Assembly (NCBI GenBank): GCA_937864935.1
Contig: CALMDN010000149.1
Span: 1-5,828 of the forward strand
Source: an uncultured Bacteroidales bacterium
Lineage (GTDB): Bacteria > Bacteroidota > Bacteroidia > Bacteroidales > Lentimicrobiaceae
Reading direction: 5' to 3'
DNA length: 5,828 nucleotides
Shown: positions 1-5,828 of the stretch, one piece after another
How positions within the stretch are numbered: position 1 is the stretch's first letter
Layout of the letters: each line of letters starts with the position of its first letter
The notes under the pieces: model-generated
Seen by the model: only the letters and a program-made list of their open reading frames with translations
Databases searched by the model: none
Told to the model about the DNA's origin: nothing
Made by a program: the position numbers and the translations under genes

Positions 1-1034
1 TCCTGGGTCTGTGCAAGGTTGCTACGGATGCCGAAGTTACCGTTCCTCAGCCTTCTGTTACCTACAACATCATCAAACTGACTGATGGCGCGGTTGATAC
101 CCTGATTGTTCAGACCAGTTATACCACCGGAGGCAGTGAACCTCAACCGGCTTACTGGCGTTTTGTGCTGGTTCATTACGACAATCCGGCTGACGAACCC
201 CCCATACCGGGACCGGCTCCTGAGCTTGCCTACACATTCGAGCTGAACGGACTCACCCTTACCACCACCAACACCACCTTCAACGCAACCTCTTATCTGT
301 GGGATTTCGGTGACGGACAAACTTCCACGGAAGCTGCTCCGGTTCATACTTACGAGGCCGGAGGAGCCTATAACATCAGCCTGACTGCCACCAACGAAAA
401 CGGCAGCGTTTCCTCTTCAAAGCTGGCTTTTGCAACCGTTGATGTACTCACCGATGCCATACTGCAGGGAGAACCCTGGAGAGTAAGGGCCGACAACTTC
501 TCCATTTTCTGCGGGCCGGCACTGGGCAGTACCGGCTGGTATGTGGTTCCCAAAGCAAACCTCGATGGTTCCATGTCCGGATCCGATGACTGGTCATGTC
601 TCCCTGACGATGAGTTTACCTTCGGGCCTGGCAACACCTATACATACAATACCAATGGAAGTGCCCGCAACGACGGTTATTTCGGATCGCCCAACGGTTG
701 CATTTCTGATGAACAGATTGCCAACAGCGGCAATGGTGCTGCTTTTGGCTCAGCCACCCACACCTACACCTTCACCCCGGCAAACGGAACGCAGAGGGCC
801 AGGATTAACCTGCTCAACGGTGCCTCCGGTGCGGCCTTTATCGGATTCTACAAAGGCTATTACGGTGGTGAGAATACCGATAAAAATGTACCGGCCAACG
901 GAGGCAACTCCACAAACCGCTACGAAGTAATGGGATATGCCAACGACGGAACCACCGAATACCTGTTCCTTACGGTTGACTACTCTGTACTTCACAACGG
1001 GTCGCAGGGCTGGTCGGTAATTCTGGTGCGCTGA
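1..1034 (+). CDS. PKD-domain surface protein, C-terminal part (5' end outside window)
   Basis: Partial gene: the frame is open from base 3 to the TGA at 1032-1034, giving 343 visible residues. A GTG at 165 is only an internal codon, since the frame continues upstream with sensible protein. Residues 1-58 look like the tail of a beta-rich domain. A proline-rich linker follows (about 59-74), then a PKD domain (about 73-148) with the hallmark WDFGDG at 100-105 and a HTYEAGGAYNISLTATN strand pair. A C-terminal domain (about 151-343) is rich in Gly, Asn, Tyr and Trp. It opens with LQGEPWRVR and contains a DDEFTF motif, and its tail resembles residues 1-58, suggesting a duplicated module. No catalytic motif is recognisable. 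PKD proteins of this layout in Bacteroidota PULs are usually outer-surface lipoproteins that bind glycan, but the signal peptide would lie outside the window. The gene ends 50 bases before susC, so co-transcription is likely. The binding role is inferred from domain and context; substrate unknown. Confidence 0.85.
   Translation, partial: LGLCKVATDAEVTVPQPSVTYNIIKLTDGAVDTLIVQTSYTTGGSEPQPAYWRFVLVHYDNPADEPPIPGPAPELAYTFELNGLTLTTTNTTFNATSYLWDFGDGQTSTEAAPVHTYEAGGAYNISLTATNENGSVSSSKLAFATVDVLTDAILQGEPWRVRADNFSIFCGPALGSTGWYVVPKANLDGSMSGSDDWSCLPDDEFTFGPGNTYTYNTNGSARNDGYFGSPNGCISDEQIANSGNGAAFGSATHTYTFTPANGTQRARINLLNGASGAAFIGFYKGYYGGENTDKNVPANGGNSTNRYEVMGYANDGTTEYLFLTVDYSVLHNGSQGWSVILVR
3..176 (+). repeat. 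Tail of first copy of a duplicated domain in the PKD protein (second copy tail at 840-1031)
   Basis: At the protein level, residues 1-58 of the partial PKD protein align with its last 64 residues (bases 840-1031). Shared landmarks in order are LGLCK against IGFYK, a Tyr, an Asp-Gly pair, exactly 11 residues from after that pair to the next Tyr (AVDTLIVQTSY against TTEYLFLTVDY), and then WRFVLV against WSVILV. The similarity is diverged and not visible as a DNA repeat. It implies the full protein carries at least two copies of the C-terminal domain flanking the PKD domain. Alignment was done by eye. Confidence 0.55.
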
Positions 1035-1084
1035 TCCGCAAATCATTGATTCAGAAAAGGATGAACCTTAAAAATATTTGAAAC
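1035..1084 (+). other. Short gap between PKD-protein gene and susC; no promoter or terminator recognised
   Basis: Fifty bases, turning AT-rich over the last 15 (around 1069-1083), as is common before Bacteroidota start codons. An AAAAGG at 1055-1060 is too far from ATG 1085 to be its ribosome site. No stable hairpin and no good TAnnTTTG/TTTG promoter pair was found, so susC is probably read through from the upstream gene. Confidence 0.5.
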
Positions 1085-4018
1085 ATGAAAAAACTTTTGT
1101 CAATCATATTCTTCACCCTGTTCACTTTGTCGTTGTTTGCCCAGGGGCGCGCGGTTACCGGAAAGGTAACCGATGACAAAGGCAGCAGCCTTCCGGGGGT
1201 TACCATTCTGGTAAAAGGAACCTCAACGGGAACGGTTACCGATATTGACGGTAACTATAAAATCAACGCAACCGGCAATACGCTGGTATTCAGCTTTATC
1301 GGATTTGTTCCGCAAGAAATCAACATCGACGGCAGATCCGTGATTGATGTGAGAATGCTGGAGGACACCAAATTGCTCGACGAAGTGGTGGTCATCGGAT
1401 ATGGTACGGTTAAGAAAAAAGACCTCACTACGGCTGTTGCCGTTGTTGGGAGTGCAGAAATCAAAGACCGTCCGGTGGTTTCAGCTCCGCAGGCTTTGCA
1501 GGGAAAAGCTGCGGGCGTGCAGGTTATCAGCAGTTCAGGTAAGCCAGGTTCAATACCTGCAGTAAGGGTTCGTGGTGCAACTTCGGTACAATCCAGCAAT
1601 GAGCCCTTGTATGTTGTTGACGGTGTACCAACCAGCGACATATCAGGTATCAACCCCAATGACATCGAAAGTATGACTGTTCTTAAGGATGCTTCCGCCA
1701 CAGCCATTTATGGTGCTCAGGGGGCCAACGGTGTCGTTATTATCACCACCCGCAGTGGAGAAGCAAACGATCCCAGCATTAATTTCAGTACTTACTATGG
1801 AATCACATCCCTGAGAAAATCAATAGACGTGTTGAATACCAAACAGTACCGTGACCTGATGTCGGAAATCAATGTTCCCCTGGAACCTTCTTGGACACAG
1901 TTCAACAACTGGACGGATGAAGTCTTCGGAACAGGTATACAACAGTCCTATCAGCTCTCGGCTGCTGGTGGAGATGAAAAAACCAGGTATTTCGTGTCGG
2001 GAGGCTACCTGAATGAGGTAGGAATGGTTCAACCGGCAGAATACAGCCGGTACACCTTCAGGGTGAATCTGGATACGGATGTCAGATCCTGGTTCAAAGT
2101 CGGTACCAACATTACTGCCTGGTCGGCCAATTCGAAAGACACCCCCGACAATGCAAGCTCAGGCAGGGGAGGAGTCATCATGAGTGCCCTGAACACCCCT
2201 CCATTCCTGAATGTATATAAAAATGACGGTTCTGGTTGGTTCGATCCGAACCCTTTCCAGCCTTCCTGGGAAAATCCGGTAGCCTACATGGAAGGGCCCG
2301 ATCAGAAAAGCAGGGACAATAAGCTGCTTGGAAGTGTTTATGGAGAAATCAGCTTTTTTAAAGATTTAAAATTAAAATCCAGAGTCGGGGTTGATGTAAC
2401 AAGTCATCAGTACGATTATTACCTTGATCCCTTCCGTACCAATTACGGTAGGCAGAATCACGGGATCGGCCGTTCAGAAAAAGCAAACCACAATGTCTGG
2501 GTAGCAGAGAATACCCTTGATTATGTCAAAAAGACCGGAGACCATAATTTTACAGCTATGGTGGGGAACAGTGTACAGAAATACGAAGGCAACGGTACTT
2601 ACATTGAAGGCACTGATTTTCCCGACAACACCGATGTTAAAACCATCTGGGCTGCCAATATCCTGAGTACCGGAGGTACCTGGCAAAGTGAGTGGGCCGC
2701 GGTTTCTTTCTTTGGCAGAGTGACCTATGATTACAAATCCAGGTACTACTTAACAGCAACAACAAGGCGTGACGGCTCATCAAAGCTATTTGAAAAATGG
2801 GGAACCATGCCTTCATTTTCAGCTGCCTGGAGGATCTCCGGGGAAGAGTTCATGAAAGGGATTACCCTGATCAACGACCTTAAACTGCGCGGGGGCTGGG
2901 GAGTAACAGGGAATGTGAACGGATTGTCAGATTATGCCAGTATGGCCTTAACCGGTTATTTCAGGAGAACCCCGGGTGATACCCTGAATGGCCCGGGTAC
3001 CTATGCTGTTTCACTCGGTAATCCCGATTTAAAATGGGAAACAACCGCCCAGACCAACCTTGGATTCGACCTCAGCATGTTTGATTCCAGGGTTTTGGTA
3101 ACGTTTGATGCCTACTACAAGAAAACCACCGATGTTTTGCTCAATGTACAGCTTACCAGCTCATTGCCTGTAAGCACCATACAGACCAATGCAGGAGAGA
3201 TAGCCAACAAGGGCATTGAGTTCAGCATCAGTACCGTTAACATTGACAGGAAAAAGCTCAAATGGACAACGGATTACAACATGTCGTTCAACAAAAACGA
3301 AGTACTGAAGCTTGAATATACCCCGGTATATTATTTTGGAAGGATTTACAGCAATAACCAGGATGTCAATATCCTGAAAGCCGGATTACCATTGGGGGCT
3401 TTCTATGGCTATGTGTCTGAAGGTGTGGACCCGGAAACCGGAGACATTATCTACAAGGATGTAAACAACAACGGCATCTTCGATCCGGGCGACCGCAAGG
3501 TGATCGGTTATGGTGAACCGGATTTTACATTCGGATTTACCAACAACCTCAGCTACGACAGATTCAGCCTCAATGTTTTCTTCCAGGGAAGCTACGGTAA
3601 TGATATCTTCAATGCCACCCGCATCGACCTGGAGGGAATGTTTGACAGCAAAAACCAGTCAACCGTTGTACTTGACCGCTGGAAACAGCCGGGCGACATT
3701 ACCGATATCCCAAGGGCCATCGGCAACGGAAATGTTGACAATGTGCGCAATTCAACCCGCTTTATCGAAGACGGTTCCTACATCAGGCTGAAATCTGTGA
3801 CCCTCTCTTACCAGCTCCTGAACAACAACCCGAAATTCAAGGCCCTGAAGCGCGTTTCACTTTATGTGACCGGACAAAACCTGATCACCCTGACCAAATA
3901 CACCGGCTTTGACCCGGAAGTCAATGCTTTTGGCTCAAGTGCAGTTTCAATGGGGGTTGATTACGGTACCTATCCTCAATCCCGTACCATTGTTTTTGGG
4001 GTGAATGTTGAACTTTAA
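1085..4018 (+). CDS. SusC-like TonB-dependent outer-membrane glycan transporter
   Basis: Complete at 977 residues, a normal SusC-family length. It forms a 22-strand outer-membrane barrel that imports oligosaccharides using TonB-ExbBD energy, with SusD as its extracellular lid. Residues 1-19 are a signal peptide, with probable cleavage in LFA|Q. Residues 21-95 form a carboxypeptidase-regulatory-like domain (VTGKVTDDKGSSLPGVTILV). A TonB-box-like DEVVVIGYGT lies at 99-108. The plug domain (about 110-225) shows LYVVDGVP at 175-182 and IESMTVLKDASATAIYG at 194-210, both SusC signatures. Residues 792-803 (DVNNNGIFDPGD) form the calcium-loop-like motif common near the end of SusC barrels, followed by IGYGEPDFTFG. 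The C-terminus is YPQSRTIVFGVNVEL, ending in Leu rather than the usual aromatic residue. There is no STN domain, so sigma-factor signalling through this protein is unlikely. The start is the only ATG giving a proper signal peptide; the stretch just before it is AT-rich and lacks a Shine-Dalgarno sequence at normal spacing. Family certain; substrate not readable. Confidence 0.98.
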   Translation: MKKLLSIIFFTLFTLSLFAQGRAVTGKVTDDKGSSLPGVTILVKGTSTGTVTDIDGNYKINATGNTLVFSFIGFVPQEINIDGRSVIDVRMLEDTKLLDEVVVIGYGTVKKKDLTTAVAVVGSAEIKDRPVVSAPQALQGKAAGVQVISSSGKPGSIPAVRVRGATSVQSSNEPLYVVDGVPTSDISGINPNDIESMTVLKDASATAIYGAQGANGVVIITTRSGEANDPSINFSTYYGITSLRKSIDVLNTKQYRDLMSEINVPLEPSWTQFNNWTDEVFGTGIQQSYQLSAAGGDEKTRYFVSGGYLNEVGMVQPAEYSRYTFRVNLDTDVRSWFKVGTNITAWSANSKDTPDNASSGRGGVIMSALNTPPFLNVYKNDGSGWFDPNPFQPSWENPVAYMEGPDQKSRDNKLLGSVYGEISFFKDLKLKSRVGVDVTSHQYDYYLDPFRTNYGRQNHGIGRSEKANHNVWVAENTLDYVKKTGDHNFTAMVGNSVQKYEGNGTYIEGTDFPDNTDVKTIWAANILSTGGTWQSEWAAVSFFGRVTYDYKSRYYLTATTRRDGSSKLFEKWGTMPSFSAAWRISGEEFMKGITLINDLKLRGGWGVTGNVNGLSDYASMALTGYFRRTPGDTLNGPGTYAVSLGNPDLKWETTAQTNLGFDLSMFDSRVLVTFDAYYKKTTDVLLNVQLTSSLPVSTIQTNAGEIANKGIEFSISTVNIDRKKLKWTTDYNMSFNKNEVLKLEYTPVYYFGRIYSNNQDVNILKAGLPLGAFYGYVSEGVDPETGDIIYKDVNNNGIFDPGDRKVIGYGEPDFTFGFTNNLSYDRFSLNVFFQGSYGNDIFNATRIDLEGMFDSKNQSTVVLDRWKQPGDITDIPRAIGNGNVDNVRNSTRFIEDGSYIRLKSVTLSYQLLNNNPKFKALKRVSLYVTGQNLITLTKYTGFDPEVNAFGSSAVSMGVDYGTYPQSRTIVFGVNVEL

Positions 4019-4031
4019 ATCCACAGATCAA

Positions 4032-5492
4032 ATGAAAAAGATATCGAAAATATTGTTTGCACCCATGCTGGTGCTGCTGTTCACCTCCTGCGAGAAGTTT
4101 CTTGACCTGAAACCGGTGGGGAATGGCATCTATGTTCAGAATACTTCTGATACCCTATACAAAACCGCCAATGAAGCCGAAGCTGCACTGGCAGGGGTCT
4201 ACAGCGATTTCAGAAATGAGTACTGGGAACTCGATTACTTTGTAAACGGCGATGCCCAGTCGGATGATGCATATGCAGGTGCCGACAATCCGGCCAATTT
4301 CCAGATCGACGATTACCGCCTCGATGCCACCAACAGCAATGTCAGCCGCGACTGGTCCTATCTGTATGGTACCATCGGCCGCGCCAATGTGGTGATCAAC
4401 AACGTTGAAAAGGTTCCCGACCCTTCACTCAGTGAGCAGCGCAAACTGGAAATCAAGGGTGAAGCTTCGTTTATCCGGGCAATGATGTATTTTCAGGCCG
4501 TGCAGTTGTGGGGTGATATCCCACTGCAGCTGAAGGAGGTTACGGCAGTCAGTGCTGAGCTTTTGCCTGAGATTTATCCTCAGTTGTTCCCCGAAAGGGC
4601 AACAAAGGAAGAGGTTTATGCCCAGATCATTTCCGATCTTGAGTTTGCAATCAGCCATGTTAAAGTTACACAATCCGATAAAGGATTTGCCACCAAAGGT
4701 GCCGCCAATGCCCTGCTGGCCAAGGTGTATGCCGCCGCTGAACCCCGTAACTGGGCAAAGGTGATAGAGCATTGCGATGCTGTGATTAACGGAGGATACA
4801 GCCTTTTGCCCGAATACGATATGCTCTGGAACAACGAAAATGAAAATTCATCGGAAGCCATCTTTGAAATCAACTACGAAGGGACCAGCTCCAGCGGTAA
4901 CTGGGGCGCCAGCATGTTCCGCGGTAACGACTGGAAAAAATTCAATATCCCCAGCAACGATCTGGTGAAGGCATTTGAGGACGAAAACGACATGATCCGC
5001 AAGAATGCCTCGATCGAATTTCTGGATGTTACCGGCCTGTGGTCCGATGCCAACTGGCCGCAGACGCAATATCCTTTCATCAATAAGTACCGCGACATTT
5101 CTTCTCCCAGCCCGCAGAACTACATCATTCTTCGTCTGGCAGATATTCTGCTGCTGAAAGCCGAAGCCCTCAATGAACAAGGCGATGTTACAGGTGCAGC
5201 TGCCCTGGTCAACCAGATCAGGTCGCGGGTTGATCTGCCGAATACTACCGCTTCAACCCAGGAAGCCATGCGCCTGGCCATTGAAAAAGAACGCCGTCTG
5301 GAGCTTGCTTTTGAAGGCCACCGCTGGTACGACCTGAAACGGACCGGAAGGGCCATTGCAGTGATCAACAGTGCCATCGGCCCGGAGGGCTCCCCGTTTG
5401 GTTACAACCTTACGGAAAATGGCCTGCTTTGGCCCATTCCCCAGTCTGAACTTGACAAAAACGAGCTCCTGACCCAGAATCCGGGATATTGA
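4032..5492 (+). CDS. SusD/RagB-like glycan-binding outer-membrane lipoprotein
   Basis: Complete, 486 residues from ATG 4032. An in-frame ATG at 4005 lies inside the end of susC, but 4032 is preferred because it gives a standard lipoprotein signal (MKKISKILF, hydrophobic core, LLFTSC) and leaves a 13-base gap after susC. Cys20 is the lipidation site and is followed by the SusD hallmark EKFLDLKP. The TPR-type helices typical of the family are visible: GEASFIRAMMYFQAVQLWGD at about 143-162, GFATKGAANALLAKVYA at about 218-234, and YIILRLADILLLKAEALNEQ at about 364-383. The C-terminal signature ERRLELAFEGHRWYDLKRTG is at about 420-439, and the protein ends in LWPIPQSELDKNELLTQNPGY-type sequence, the standard SusD terminus. 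It binds glycan at the cell surface and closes over the SusC barrel. Aromatic-rich stretches such as 289-303 and 336-345 could line the glycan site, but this is inference. Translated from the same message as susC; no Shine-Dalgarno sequence. Confidence 0.98.
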   Translation: MKKISKILFAPMLVLLFTSCEKFLDLKPVGNGIYVQNTSDTLYKTANEAEAALAGVYSDFRNEYWELDYFVNGDAQSDDAYAGADNPANFQIDDYRLDATNSNVSRDWSYLYGTIGRANVVINNVEKVPDPSLSEQRKLEIKGEASFIRAMMYFQAVQLWGDIPLQLKEVTAVSAELLPEIYPQLFPERATKEEVYAQIISDLEFAISHVKVTQSDKGFATKGAANALLAKVYAAAEPRNWAKVIEHCDAVINGGYSLLPEYDMLWNNENENSSEAIFEINYEGTSSSGNWGASMFRGNDWKKFNIPSNDLVKAFEDENDMIRKNASIEFLDVTGLWSDANWPQTQYPFINKYRDISSPSPQNYIILRLADILLLKAEALNEQGDVTGAAALVNQIRSRVDLPNTTASTQEAMRLAIEKERRLELAFEGHRWYDLKRTGRAIAVINSAIGPEGSPFGYNLTENGLLWPIPQSELDKNELLTQNPGY

Positions 5493-5513
5493 TCAGTGTA
5501 AATAAAATGAATA

Positions 5514-5555
5514 TCACAGCAGAAGCCGGATGCTTAGGGCTTCTGCTGTGACTTT
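5514..5555 (+). terminator. Stem-loop between susD and the downstream lipoprotein gene (possible partial terminator or mRNA-stabilising hairpin)
   Basis: A perfect 14-bp inverted repeat has its left arm at 5514-5527 (TCACAGCAGAAGCC) and right arm at 5538-5551 (GGCTTCTGCTGTGA), with a 10-base loop. It begins 22 bases after the susD stop and ends 39 bases before the next ATG. Only three T residues follow (5553-5555), so it is a weak intrinsic terminator on the + strand. The A/T-rich left flank (around 5501-5513) would supply a somewhat better U-tract for transcription from the opposite strand. Partial termination, or protection of the susCD mRNA 3' end, are both possible. Confidence 0.7.
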
Positions 5556-5590
5556 AATACGACCCTTGTACTCAAACAAAACACTTTGTG

Positions 5591-5828
5591 ATGAACTTTC
5601 AGAAACACCTGCCCTTCAAATTGATACCCTACTTCATTGTTTTTGCGCTGGCCGGACCGGCATCATTTTCAGGCTGCAAGGGAAAAGACAACACGAATCC
5701 CGATACACCTCCGGTCACCCCCGGGAAAGTGACGGTTTACCTGACCAGTGGTGACAAAAGCCACCTTTTTGGTAAAGAAAACGACCTAACCATCAGCAAC
5801 ACTTCTTCCGGCCAGAACCCGGTCATTT
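5591..5828 (+). CDS. Secreted lipoprotein, probable glycoside hydrolase (GH30-like N-terminus), 3' end outside window
   Basis: Partial gene: 79 codons from ATG 5591, open to the right edge. The frame is closed upstream by a TAA at 5555-5557, and 5591 is the first ATG after it. Residues 1-28 form a signal with basic residues (Lys5, Lys10) and a hydrophobic stretch (IPYFIVFALAG). FSGC places the lipidated Cys at 29; Phe at -3 is less usual in a lipobox. Next come KGKDN, a charged start like the surface-export signals of Bacteroidota lipoproteins, and a Thr/Pro linker (NTNPDTPPVTPG). From residue 46 the sequence VTVYLTSGDKSHLF resembles the first strand of GH30 (glucosylceramidase-type) enzymes of Bacteroidota, which often read V-x-V-[YW]-x-T-T-x-D-[KR]-S-x-L. 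No catalytic residue is inside the window, so the family is a guess from this short match and the PUL context. Other surface lipoproteins remain possible. No Shine-Dalgarno sequence; separated from susD by a hairpin. Confidence 0.75.
   Translation, partial: MNFQKHLPFKLIPYFIVFALAGPASFSGCKGKDNTNPDTPPVTPGKVTVYLTSGDKSHLFGKENDLTISNTSSGQNPVI

Noticed and set aside
1041..1051. Small palindrome AATCATTGATT between the PKD gene and susC
   Set aside because: Five-base arms with a one-base centre cannot form a hairpin, and nothing links it to a known operator.
1073..1080. AATATTTG, one mismatch from the Bacteroidota -7 promoter motif TAnnTTTG
   Set aside because: It sits four bases before the susC ATG with no TTTG box at the right distance upstream; it is better explained as the AT-rich region before a start codon.
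1255..1707. 150-codon open frame on the minus strand inside susC
   Set aside because: It is a shadow of the strongly conserved SusC plug-coding region; no signal, domain or start context supports it.
3458..3493. Dockerin- or EF-hand-like loop DVNNNGIFDPGD inside SusC
   Set aside because: It is a regular feature of SusC family barrels near the C-terminus, not a separate dockerin domain or fusion.
4005..4031. Upstream ATG that would extend SusD by nine residues and overlap the end of susC
   Set aside because: The extension places nine polar residues before a complete lipoprotein signal; ATG 4032 gives the normal short basic N-region and correct Cys20 lipobox.
5530..5754. Open frame of 74 codons overlapping the downstream lipoprotein
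   Set aside because: It runs through the hairpin, has no recognisable protein features, and is out of frame with the lipoprotein signal peptide starting at 5591.

Overview
The window is a piece of a polysaccharide utilisation locus (PUL) from a member of the Bacteroidota. The evidence is a complete adjacent SusC/SusD pair, outer-membrane and lipoprotein signal peptides of the Bacteroidota type, starts without Shine-Dalgarno sequences, and a moderate GC content (close to half by eye). A genus cannot be named from this sequence. The style fits free-living or anaerobic Bacteroidales-like or marine polysaccharide degraders.

Layout, all on the + strand and tightly packed: (1) 1-1034, the 3' end of a gene for a PKD-domain surface protein, running off the left edge; (2) 1085-4018, a complete SusC-like TonB-dependent transporter; (3) 4032-5492, a complete SusD-like glycan-binding lipoprotein starting 13 bases after susC; (4) 5493-5590, a 98-base gap with a perfect 14-bp stem-loop; (5) 5591 to the right edge, the first 79 codons of a secreted lipoprotein whose mature N-terminus resembles that of GH30-type glycosidases. 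No stretch longer than 300 bases lacks a gene.

How the genes likely work together: the PKD protein and SusD would bind the target glycan at the cell surface, SusC with SusD as its lid would import oligosaccharides using TonB energy, and the downstream lipoprotein would cut the polymer or its side branches. PKD-protein + SusC/D + GH30 is a combination known from beta-glucan (laminarin-type) PULs, so a beta-glucan substrate is a reasonable but unproven guess. SusC has the carboxypeptidase-regulatory-like extension but no room for an STN domain, which argues against sigma/anti-sigma control through the transporter.

The core system is a known type. The points most worth a second look are an apparent internal duplication in the PKD protein, the strong hairpin separating susD from the putative hydrolase gene, and the position of the PKD gene before rather than after susCD, which hints at a tandem or rearranged PUL.
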